Below are positions 15,606 through 21,919 of a stretch of DNA of 22,497 bases, in pieces. The notes under the pieces were generated by a model. It did no database searches. It saw only the letters and a list, made by a program, of their open reading frames with translations, and was not told the DNA's origin. The stretch covers positions 1 to 22,497 of the forward strand of contig CAYPZL010000087.1 in assembly GCA_964415045.1 (NCBI GenBank), in the 5' to 3' direction. This stretch comes from CAYPZL01 sp964415045 (GTDB lineage: Bacteria > Planctomycetota > Phycisphaerae > Sedimentisphaerales > Anaerobacaceae). The translations under genes and the position numbers were made by a program. Numbering within the stretch: the stretch's first letter is position 1; every line of letters begins with the position of its first letter.

Positions 15606-16556
15606 ATGAGTCCGAAAATGATATTGATCTTGGGTGTGACCGCCTCGGGCAAGGGGCGGCTGGCGTTCGAGCTGGCCCGGGCCCTGGACGGCGAGATCGT
15701 CAGCGTAGATTCGATGAAGGTCTACCGGCGGATGGATATCGGCACGGCCAAGCCCCCGGCACAGGCCCGGCGGCAGGTGCCATACCACCTGATCGACGTC
15801 GTCGAGCCCAGCGAATCGTTCAGCGTGGGGCTTTACTTGGAGAAGGCCCTGCCGGCGATCGAGGAGATTCGCCGGCGCGGGCGGACCGCGATCGCTGTCG
15901 GTGGGACCGCGCTGTACATCAAGGCCTTGCTCTACGGGCTTTTCGAGGGCCCGGGCAGCGACGAGCAGATCCGGGCCGAGCTGCGGAGCCGGGCCGAGGC
16001 CGAGGGTCTCGCCTGCTTGCACGCCGAGCTGGCCCGGCTCGATCCGGAGGCGGCCGACCGCATCAATCCGAACGACGCGCGGCGCATCATCCGGGCCCTG
16101 GAGGTCCACCGGCTCACGGGCCGGCCCATATCGAGCTTCCAGCGGCAGTTCGAGGCCGAGCGACCGCTTCACAACTGGATGCTTATCGGACTGCGACGCG
16201 CCAAGGCCCTGGAGAGCCGCCGCATCAATGCCCGGGTCAGGAAGATGCTCGAGGCGGGCTTGGTCGATGAGGTCGAGTCGCTGCTGGCCGAGGACGAACC
16301 CCTGAGCAAGCAGGCGGCATCGGCCATCGGCTATGCCGAGATCATCGAGCATCTCGAAGGGCGGACGGACCGAGAGACCGCCGTCGAGCGGATCAAGATC
16401 AACACCCGGCGCCTCGCCAAGGGCCAGCGGACGTGGTTCAAGACGTTTCGCGGGGTGCACTGGATCGACATCGAGCCGGATGAGCCCGATAAGAACATAC
16501 AGGATCGCGTGCAAAAGCTGATTGCCGAAGCGGGCGGCCCGAATCCGGCCGGCTGA
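15606..16556 (+). CDS. miaA: tRNA dimethylallyltransferase
   Basis: A 316-residue MiaA that transfers the dimethylallyl group of DMAPP to N6 of A37 in tRNAs reading UNN codons. Signature blocks: ISVDS-type IVSVDSMKVYRRMDIGTAKP (about 30-50), YHLIDVVEPSESFSVGLYLE, AVGGTALYIKALLYG, NPNDARRIIRALEV, and the C-terminal SKQAASAIGYAEIIEHL and KGQRTWFK. The P-loop at 10-17 reads GVTASGKG, where the family usually has GPTASGKS or GKT; the residue after the Walker lysine is Gly17. ATG 15606 is preferred to the TTG at 15594 because CAGGA lies just upstream. Length is normal. It ends 3 bases from the convergent ATP-cone gene. Confidence 0.95.
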   Translation: MSPKMILILGVTASGKGRLAFELARALDGEIVSVDSMKVYRRMDIGTAKPPAQARRQVPYHLIDVVEPSESFSVGLYLEKALPAIEEIRRRGRTAIAVGGTALYIKALLYGLFEGPGSDEQIRAELRSRAEAEGLACLHAELARLDPEAADRINPNDARRIIRALEVHRLTGRPISSFQRQFEAERPLHNWMLIGLRRAKALESRRINARVRKMLEAGLVDEVESLLAEDEPLSKQAASAIGYAEIIEHLEGRTDRETAVERIKINTRRLAKGQRTWFKTFRGVHWIDIEPDEPDKNIQDRVQKLIAEAGGPNPAG

Positions 16557-16558
16557 GA

Positions 16559-17140
16559 TTATACCATCTGGAGCTCCCGCTCGGCGCGGAGCGTGGTGGC
16601 GGCTTCGCCCAGCACCAACTGCTTGATCAGGCTCAGTGGAACCGTGCTGACACCCATGTTGAAGATCTGCTCCTCGACCGCCGAGGCCACGGCCCGGGCG
16701 GTCTGACGCGGCAAGCCCGATTTGGCTGTCAGGTCGTGGACGATCCGCGCCTTGTCCCAGCGGGTCCGCGGAGGCAGGGGATTGGCCTGGAAGAGTCGTT
16801 CCATGTCGGGATAGTCCTGCACGTCGATCGCCAGGACTTCGGTGCGGGCGCGTTTGAGCCGTCTCTCGTAGGCGTGCTCGCTCAGCGCCGCGGCCGCCTC
16901 TTCGTGGCCGGTCGAGGCCAGCACCGCCTTGATCATCGAGAAGATCTCGTTCGAGGTGACCTTGCGCTTGCCGTCCTGGTTGTAGAGGTAGAAGGTTACG
17001 ACCTCGGCCAGCTCTTCGGCCAGGGCCATGTCGGCCTGGCCGGTGGCCGAGAGAGCGTTGTTGACCGCGCCGATGACCTTGGTGTGCAGGTAGGCTTCAC
17101 CGGTGCCGTCGGCCTTGATGACACGAAGCTGCCTTTTCAT
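16559..17140 (-). CDS. ATP-cone domain protein downstream of nrdR
   Basis: A 193-residue protein made mostly of ATP-cone sequence, the nucleotide-sensing domain of ribonucleotide reductases and NrdR. The first cone is at about 3-95 (RVIKADGTGEAYLHTKVIGAVNNAL...VTSNEIFSMIKAVL). The second half (about 125-185: RWDKARIVHDLTAKSGLPRQTARAVASAVEEQI...SLIKQLVLGEA) has the same helical pattern and may be a second, diverged cone. No reductase catalytic domain, zinc ribbon or membrane segment is seen. It lies 60 bases after nrdR with GGAGG upstream, so a shared transcript is likely. A role in nucleotide-dependent regulation is inference; the family is otherwise uncharacterised to me. Confidence 0.8.
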   Translation of the reverse strand: MKRQLRVIKADGTGEAYLHTKVIGAVNNALSATGQADMALAEELAEVVTFYLYNQDGKRKVTSNEIFSMIKAVLASTGHEEAAAALSEHAYERRLKRARTEVLAIDVQDYPDMERLFQANPLPPRTRWDKARIVHDLTAKSGLPRQTARAVASAVEEQIFNMGVSTVPLSLIKQLVLGEAATTLRAERELQMV

Positions 17141-17200
17141 CTTTCGTTGTGCCTCCGTGCAAACGTTGGTTCCTGCCTGGGCGGCTCACGACCGCGCCGG

Positions 17201-17692
17201 TTATCGGTCAAAAAGCTTGAGCTGCTCGCTCGGTTCGACGTCCTGGATCGCCCGGCTGACTTCTTCGATCAACTCCCCGGCGTCCTTGAATTCCCGGTAC
17301 ACGCTGGCAAACCGAATGTACGCGACCTTGTCGACGTTGCGCAGGTGCTTCATCACGCATTCGCCGATGAAGGCCGAGGTCACCTCCTTGTCGAACCGGC
17401 GAAACATGTCCTCTTCGGTCCGGTCGGCGATCTGCTGAATCTGCTCGGCCGAGATCGGTCTCTTGTAGCACGCTTTTTGCAGGCCGCTGAGGATCTTGTC
17501 CCGGTCGTACGGCACGCGCGACCGATCCTTCTTCACCACGTGCAGCTTAAAACTCTCGCCGGTCTTCTCATAGGTGGTGAAACGCCTTTTGCAGACCAAA
17601 CACTGGCGTCGCCGACGAATGACGCGACCGGCGTCACTCGACCGCGAATCGACAACCTTGTCCTTATTCTCCTTGCAAAACGGACATCTCAC
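17201..17692 (-). CDS. nrdR: transcriptional repressor NrdR
   Basis: A 163-residue NrdR, which represses ribonucleotide reductase genes in response to ATP/dATP. The zinc ribbon has Cys3, Cys6, Cys31 and Cys34 (MRCPFC...RRQCLVC) and the signature VVDSR and RRFTTYE. The ATP-cone covers about 49-139 (VVKKDRSRVPYDRDKILSGLQKAC...VAYIRFASVYREFKD). The start is set at GTG 17692 by family alignment (MRCPFC); the frame stays open to 17770 but those extra residues are foreign to the family. GGAGG lies about 11 bases upstream. No RNR gene is in the window. The promoter at 17772-17799 contains an AT-rich CTATATAT that could be part of an NrdR box. Confidence 0.95.
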   Translation of the reverse strand: MRCPFCKENKDKVVDSRSSDAGRVIRRRRQCLVCKRRFTTYEKTGESFKLHVVKKDRSRVPYDRDKILSGLQKACYKRPISAEQIQQIADRTEEDMFRRFDKEVTSAFIGECVMKHLRNVDKVAYIRFASVYREFKDAGELIEEVSRAIQDVEPSEQLKLFDR

Positions 17693-17771
17693 AAGGCTAC
17701 CGAACCTCCCATGCCTGCGACCCGCCAAACACACCCATCGACCGGGCTGCCCTTTTTCTACGCCCGGCAAC

Positions 17772-17799
17772 TATATATGGCCGTCGGCCCAATTGTAAA
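17772..17799 (-). promoter_or_regulatory. probable nrdR promoter
   Basis: On the minus strand TTTACA (17799-17794) is followed after 16 bases by TATATA (17777-17772), about 80 bases upstream of the GTG. The surrounding AACTATATATGG resembles the centre of the NrdR box (ACACTATATATAGTGT in other bacteria) but lacks the outer bases, so self-repression is only suggested. Confidence 0.4.
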
Positions 17800-17936
17800 G
17801 ACAAGATGTGGGGTGTCAAAGAAAATAAGCGGGGCGCTGCACCAACTTTTTTTCGCCGGCGGCTCCAGAGACCTTGCAGCCCGCTTCGCTGGAGCCCGAT
17901 AACGCCGGGGCGGTCGATACTGACAGGGGCGCGCGC

Positions 17937-17968
17937 AAAAAGGGCCTCCGCGCGGGCACGCGGAGGCC
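17937..17968 (-). terminator. intrinsic terminator-like hairpin, minus strand
   Basis: GGCCTCCGCG (17943-17952) and CGCGGAGGCC (17959-17968) form a perfect 10-bp GC-rich stem with a 6-base loop. Read on the minus strand it is followed by CTTTTT. It could end transcripts of the parvulin/thymidylate synthase cluster, whose last stop codon is about 390 bases upstream, before they reach nrdR. Confidence 0.6.
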
Positions 17969-18255
17969 AACTCGGAAAGAAACTCACATAGCCCCCCCAT
18001 AAGGTCAATCGTGTTGTTTCCGAGCTTGAACATTCCCATCCGCAGCGTCCCGCCCGCTGTCGGGCGAGGTCGCTTTCCTGTTCGGTACTTAAAGTCTACG
18101 ATAGAAATCCGGCCAGGCAAATTCACAACTCCAACTTCGGCGTTTTTCTTCGCGGCCCCGCAGATGCAAGTAAGACAGCAGTGAAGCCGCCGTAATTATC
18201 GGGCGACCGGCCCGCGTGGCGCGCCAGTAACGCATTTGATGAATCGTGCGACTGT

Positions 18256-18332
18256 AGATTGCTTCGCTTCGCTCGCCATGACAGGGACAACGCGTATATG
18301 TCATTGCGAGAAGCGTAGCGACGAAGCAATCT
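18256..18332. repeat. inverted repeat of the TCATTGCGAG...GAAGCAATCT family
   Basis: The left arm AGATTGCTTCG...CGCCATGACA (18256-18283) and right arm TGTCATTGCGAG...CGAAGCAATCT (18299-18332) are imperfect inverted copies, with a 15-base loop. Elements of this type recur in many bacterial genomes. It lies just after the stop of the parvulin gene. Confidence 0.8.
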
Positions 18333-18356
18333 CCTCCCGTATAGTCGTGGAACTTG

Positions 18357-19214
18357 CTACACCTCCTCGACGGTGGCCTTGGCGCGCAACTGGTCGAGGT
18401 AGTCGCCCAAGGCCTGTTCCTTCTTCTGTTCCTTCACCTGCTCGGCCACTTCCTTCTCGACCTCCTTGAGCTCGGCAATCGCCGGCGGCCTGCGGTCGTA
18501 GACCTTGGCGATGTGGAAGCCGAAGCGCGTGCGAAAGACGTCGCTGACCTGCCCCTCGTTGAGGTTGAACACCACGTCCTCGAACTCCTCGACCATCTGC
18601 CCGCGCATGACGTAGCCGAGGTCGCCGCCGCTGTCGCCGCAGTCGGTGTACTTGTCCACCACCGCCTCGAAGGCGGCGCCGTTCTTGATCTCGTCGTGGG
18701 CCTGCGTGATGACCTGCATCGCCGTGGCCTCGTCGGTCTGCCAGTTGACGTATTTGACGATGTGGGCCACGCGAACCTGCTCGTCCGATTTGAAGCGCTC
18801 CTTGTTCTCGTCGTAGTACTGCCGAATCTCGTCCTCGGAAGCGTCGGGCACTTTGGCGTGGACGTCGTTGATCTGCTGCTCGACCTTCATCTGCAGCTCG
18901 ATCATCTCCTTGACCTTCTCGTCGCCGTCGGCGTCGAACTCCTTGTAGAGCTCCTCAGGTTTCTCGTATTGCTCTTTGAGCTTCGCCAGGGCGGCCTCGA
19001 CGTCGGCGGCGGGAATTTCGGGGCCGTTGGCCTTGGCTTCCTGACGCAGCAGCACGCGCTCGATCACATTCTCTTTCGACCAATCGAGCAACTGGGCCTC
19101 GCGCTCCTTGGGATCCCTGTCGGCAAAGGCCTGATCGTGGCTGGGCCGCAGCCGTTCGACCTCCTGCTGGATCTCCTGGTCTTCGATTCTCTCGCCGTTT
19201 ACGGTAATCGCCAT
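18357..19214 (-). CDS. parvulin-type peptidylprolyl isomerase (SurA/PrsA-like, no signal peptide)
   Basis: A 285-residue protein. Residues 1-130 form a charged, helical, SurA/trigger-like chaperone part (MAITVNGERIEDQEIQQEVERL...), and about 146-240 a parvulin rotamase domain: VRVAHIVKYV, DEIKNGAAFEAVVDKYTDCGDSGGDLGYVMRGQM, GQVSDVFRTRFGFHIAKVYD. A charged helical tail follows. There is no signal peptide or lipobox, unlike secreted SurA and PrsA, so it probably acts in the cytoplasm as a folding helper. The start has AGGAG at 19225-19221, six bases upstream. It lies 39 bases after the thymidylate synthase-like gene and is probably in the same operon. Confidence 0.9.
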   Translation of the reverse strand: MAITVNGERIEDQEIQQEVERLRPSHDQAFADRDPKEREAQLLDWSKENVIERVLLRQEAKANGPEIPAADVEAALAKLKEQYEKPEELYKEFDADGDEKVKEMIELQMKVEQQINDVHAKVPDASEDEIRQYYDENKERFKSDEQVRVAHIVKYVNWQTDEATAMQVITQAHDEIKNGAAFEAVVDKYTDCGDSGGDLGYVMRGQMVEEFEDVVFNLNEGQVSDVFRTRFGFHIAKVYDRRPPAIAELKEVEKEVAEQVKEQKKEQALGDYLDQLRAKATVEEV

Positions 19215-19253
19215 TCTCTGCTCCTGTTCTCGTTTCGTTGTCGTTGCGGCGTC

Positions 19254-20144
19254 CTACCCTCTGGCCTTGGCGAACCAGTCGGGATCCTGCGCCAGCTTGT
19301 CGCGCGCTTCCTGTGTCATCATCTCGAAGGCCGGGTGCGTGCTCTCCCAGGCCCGCTGGGCAAACGGGGTTCTACGCATCTTCTCGATTTCCACGGCGGC
19401 GTCGCGCAGATAGCTGCCGTAGATGTGCAGCGAGTCGCTGATGTCCACGTATCGTCCCACCCGCACGGGGACGCCGCGTTTCTCGGCGATCTGCGCCGCG
19501 ATGGTCCGTTGCAGGTCCGTCAAGGCGTAGACATTCATGAACCACGCCTTGTAGAGGTCGCGGCTGCGCCAGTGGGTGTTCATGTTCAGCGTCAGCTCGC
19601 CGGCCTCGTCGGTCACGAGCCGGCACCAGATCCGCTGGAGGCAGGGCGGGTCGTCGGTCTGTGGATCGGCCGTGGGCATCCAGGTGATCGCCTGGGCCCG
19701 CCGGCTGTGTCCGGCCCGCGCGAGGTAATCGACGATGTACTGGATCTGGTTGAACGCGCCGAACGGTTTGGCTGCGTTCGGGTCGCGCAGGTCGTCCACG
19801 GGACAATATGCGAACAGCCTCTCGTGATACGTATACGTCCACTTGCCGGCGGCCGGATCGATCCAGTGATCGTGGATGCCGCCCACCACTTCCTGCCGGT
19901 AAGCCTCCAGCTCCTCCGGGCCGCCCGGGAAGTTCTTGTGGATTCGCGGCTCGCGGAAAGGATCGGCCACGGTGATCATCACCGTCGCGTCCTTGCTGGG
20001 CGGGTCGTCGGGCTTGTCATACTGGGTCTTGACGTCGAAGCCCCGGTCCCAGACCGCCAGCACCGCCTTCTCCCACGCCTCGGGCAGGCACCCGGCCTCG
20101 ATCGAAATGACGGGAATGTTCCCCACCTGCGTCGTTACGGACAT
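19254..20144 (-). CDS. thymidylate synthase-family protein
   Basis: A 296-residue protein of the ThyA / dCMP hydroxymethylase superfamily. The nucleophile region is TDDPPCLQRIWCRL with Cys168; the phosphate-binding RSxD motif is THWRSRDLYKA with Arg193, Ser194 and Asp196; Asn204 matches the Asn that selects uracil over cytosine in thymidylate synthases; DISDSLHIYGSYL with His240 and Tyr242 matches the ribose-binding region. The N-terminal half (MSVTTQVGNIPVISIEAGCL...) is unlike E. coli ThyA and more like the divergent archaeal thymidylate synthases. The likely role is methylation of dUMP to dTMP using methylene-THF, but another nucleotide or cofactor cannot be excluded. AGGAGG at 20160-20155 lies 10 bases before the ATG. 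It precedes the parvulin gene. Confidence 0.8.
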   Translation of the reverse strand: MSVTTQVGNIPVISIEAGCLPEAWEKAVLAVWDRGFDVKTQYDKPDDPPSKDATVMITVADPFREPRIHKNFPGGPEELEAYRQEVVGGIHDHWIDPAAGKWTYTYHERLFAYCPVDDLRDPNAAKPFGAFNQIQYIVDYLARAGHSRRAQAITWMPTADPQTDDPPCLQRIWCRLVTDEAGELTLNMNTHWRSRDLYKAWFMNVYALTDLQRTIAAQIAEKRGVPVRVGRYVDISDSLHIYGSYLRDAAVEIEKMRRTPFAQRAWESTHPAFEMMTQEARDKLAQDPDWFAKARG

Positions 20145-20174
20145 TGGCGATCATCCTCCTTGTTCTGGCTGCGA

Positions 20175-20352
20175 CTTACTTTAAGAGTTTTGCAAAATGG
20201 AGAATATATTCTTCAAGGAAATCGTTGGTGTGATTTCCTTGAAGACGGGATCACACACCAAGACGCAAAACACATACGTTCCCGGGAGGAAAAATCACCC
20301 AAGAGGTCTTTCCTCCCTAAAGTAAGCCTAATCTCCATTTTGCAAAAGTTCA
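20175..20352. mobile_element. 178-bp MITE-like element with inverted ends
   Basis: The ends carry TTTTGCAAAATGGAGA (20188-20203) and its exact reverse complement (20332-20347), 16 of 16. Inside are a 14-bp perfect stem (TCTTCAAGGAAATC at 20210-20223 with 20232-20245, 8-base loop) and a 9-bp stem (GGGAGGAAA at 20284-20292 with 20309-20317). No open frame. The right end is repeat copy B. It fills the leader between the membrane-anchored gene and the thymidylate synthase-like gene on the minus strand, so it would be transcribed with them. No transposase is present; mobility is inference. Confidence 0.6.
20309..20352 (-). repeat. 44-nt dispersed repeat, copy B
   Basis: Identical in all 44 bases to copy A at 7-50 and in the same orientation. 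On the minus strand it begins 1 base after the TAG stop of the gene at 20887-20354. Confidence 0.92.
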
Positions 20353-20353
20353 A

Positions 20354-20887
20354 CTACTTGTAGAAACTGCTCACGTCCTTTTCCTGGTCGGTGATGTTGT
20401 ACATGGTGTGATAGCGCTCGGGCAGGTCGGCGAGCATCCGCTTGGCCTGGAAGGCGTATTCGCTCTTGGGCCAGCGCTGAATGATCTCGCGGCAGTCCTT
20501 GACCATGCGGGCCGGCGTCATCATGGGCAGCCGGGATTGCTTGAATTCCATCTTCGCGTGCTCGAACAGCTTCTGCGCCTGGAGGTCCTGCTCGAAGGGC
20601 AGCTTCTCGAAGGTCGGCTGCGGCGGCTGCGGCGCCGGCTGCGCTGCCTGCGGTTGCGTCGTGGTCGCGGGCTGGGTCGGTTGCGGCTCCTCGGTCTGGG
20701 GCTGGACACTGTACTTCTCGTCGTCCTCCTGCCACTGGTCGTAGACGGTCTTGGGCTTGTCGGAAGAGCTCTCGGCCCGCGGCGCCGAGGAGCCGGACGG
20801 CTCGCCCGACATGAACTTGCCCGCCACGACGATCACGATAAAAACCGCAACCACCGCAGCGGCTATTTTCAACCAGATTGAATTCAT
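20354..20887 (-). CDS. membrane-anchored P/Q-rich protein, function unknown
   Basis: A 177-residue protein not recognised as a named family. An uncleaved N-terminal membrane helix (WLKIAAAVVAVFIVIVVAGKF, about 5-24) is followed by a serine-rich then P/Q/T-rich linker (about 35-95) and a C-terminal helical domain (about 100-165: QDLQAQKLFEHAKMEFKQSRLP...MVKDCREIIQRWPKSEYAFQAKRML) resembling a tetratricopeptide-type hairpin that ends in the 'WPKSEYAFQAK' pattern of YbgF/BamD-like repeats. The linker and fold suggest an envelope scaffold. ATG 20887 has GAGGAG at 20899-20894, 6 bases upstream. Copies of the TTTTGCAAAATGGAG repeat directly abut both ends of the gene. Confidence 0.75.
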   Translation of the reverse strand: MNSIWLKIAAAVVAVFIVIVVAGKFMSGEPSGSSAPRAESSSDKPKTVYDQWQEDDEKYSVQPQTEEPQPTQPATTTQPQAAQPAPQPPQPTFEKLPFEQDLQAQKLFEHAKMEFKQSRLPMMTPARMVKDCREIIQRWPKSEYAFQAKRMLADLPERYHTMYNITDQEKDVSSFYK

Positions 20888-20902
20888 TATGCTACTCCTC
20901 AC

Positions 20903-20936
20903 TGAACTCTTGCAAAATGGAGATCAGGCTTACTTT
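20903..20936 (+). repeat. dispersed repeat, diverged inverted copy C
   Basis: TGAACTCTTGCAAAATGGAG followed by ATCAGGCTTACTTT differs at 2 positions from the matching 34 bases of copies A and B and lies in the opposite orientation. A further TTGCAAAACTCTTC at 20935-20948 repeats part of the motif inverted. It is immediately upstream of the ribosome-binding site of the minus-strand gene starting at 20887. Confidence 0.85.
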
Positions 20937-20948
20937 GCAAAACTCTTC

Positions 20949-21297
20949 TCCTTATTCTTGCCGGAATCAGTACGCCGTCGTTGCAGCGGTCGCGAAAGAA
21001 GGCGCACCGGCTGGTTTCGAGCCTGGCGATGCCTCCCGGCCGTTTCCCCATCCGGCCCCGGCCGGCCGCACCGGCGGCTACCCCCTCGCGAAGATGCCAT
21101 CGTACCACGTCCGTCCAGCCCGCGAAAGAGAATTTGCCCGCCCGTATTGCCCTTGAAGGAGTGAAACGCTCCCATGAGACGCGCAATCTACGTGGCGATG
21201 GCTCGCATGGACCAGCCGTTGAAAGGGCACAGGCCTGTCCGGTATAACGGGGACCGGCTCCTGGATGATGTTCATGTGGAAAGGAGAGGTACTCGTA
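20949..21297. other. intergenic region, divergent genes
   Basis: No supported gene. It contains the promoter at 21219-21248 for the downstream remnant gene. A frame with an ATG at 21174 joins the downstream coding frame, but the start at 21298 has the better ribosome-binding site. Confidence 0.5.
21219..21248 (+). promoter_or_regulatory. sigma70-type promoter for the exported-protein remnant
   Basis: TTGAAA (21219-21224) and TATAAC (21243-21248) are separated by 18 bases; each differs from consensus at one position. The transcript would start near 21255 and AAAGGAGAGG at about 21275-21286 precedes the ATG at 21298. Confidence 0.5.
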
Positions 21298-21919
21298 TGC
21301 TCGCATATCACGTATGGCAAAGGGCCTGGACCGGACCGAAGGGCCGAGCACGGTCCGTTGGCTTTGTGTCGGTCCTGTTCGTCGTAGCGTTGGCGGCAGG
21401 CCTCGGTTCGGCCTCGGAAACAGGTATCCCCACCTACTCGGATCTCAAAGCAGATATCGAGACGGCATACGATGCATCAAGATAGAGTTCAATATCTCGA
21501 GGACACCGGGCCCTCGTGCAAGACGTCGGAAGAGGACAGAGCTGTGGGTGGCGCCGGAGATGTCGTTTTCGCTGGTCCGGGCACGCTTCCGGGACAACGG
21601 CCCGACCCAATTCAAGGACTTTGTGCTGACGGAGAGCTATGACGCGGTCTACGAAGAGTCAGAGGAATTCGACGGCGTATGGCTGCTGAAGCATCTTCGG
21701 ACAGTGGACAATCGCCCTTCAACGCCGGGAGGCATCCACAACCGCGATCATGACACGAGCAAACGCCTGGAGGTAACGATCGAGAAGACGGAGCTGGATG
21801 TCGCGATCCCGGATGAGACCTTCACCCTCGAAGGACTGGGTGTCCCGGCCGGCACCAAGATCTACAACGCCTCCCCGGCCGCCCACCCCCTGACCTACTA
21901 CCACAGATTCCCCTGGTAA
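21298..21919 (+). pseudogene. frameshifted exported protein, possibly outer-membrane lipoprotein-sorting-like
   Basis: The first part (21298-21485) encodes a signal peptide (RSVGFVSVLFVVALAAGLGSASET) and a short mature start (IPTYSDLKADIETAYDASR) and then stops at 21483-21485. From about 21470 another frame runs open to 21919 and encodes about 130 residues: LWVAPEMSFSLVRARFRDNGPTQFKDFVL...EFDGVWLLKHLR...TELDVAIPDETFTLEGLGVPAGTKIYN. That pattern (VAP...VRARF, then GVWL, then IPDETFTLE.PAGT) resembles the C-terminal half of LolA-like lipoprotein-sorting proteins. The expected middle of such a protein is missing, so both a frameshift and an internal deletion are likely. Promoter and ribosome-binding site are intact. 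An assembly error could explain the frameshift but not the shortness. Confidence 0.6.

Larger units (their letters stand above)
17800..18356. other. 550-bp intergenic region with hairpins
   Basis: No supported gene. It contains an 8-bp inverted repeat GGCTCCAG/CTGGAGCC (17861-17868, 17889-17896), the terminator-like hairpin at 17937-17968, and the long inverted repeat at 18256-18332. Confidence 0.5.

Noticed and set aside
17693..17770. Upstream start for NrdR
   Set aside because: NrdR proteins begin at MRCPFC; the extra residues are not conserved and GTG 17692 gives the normal length.
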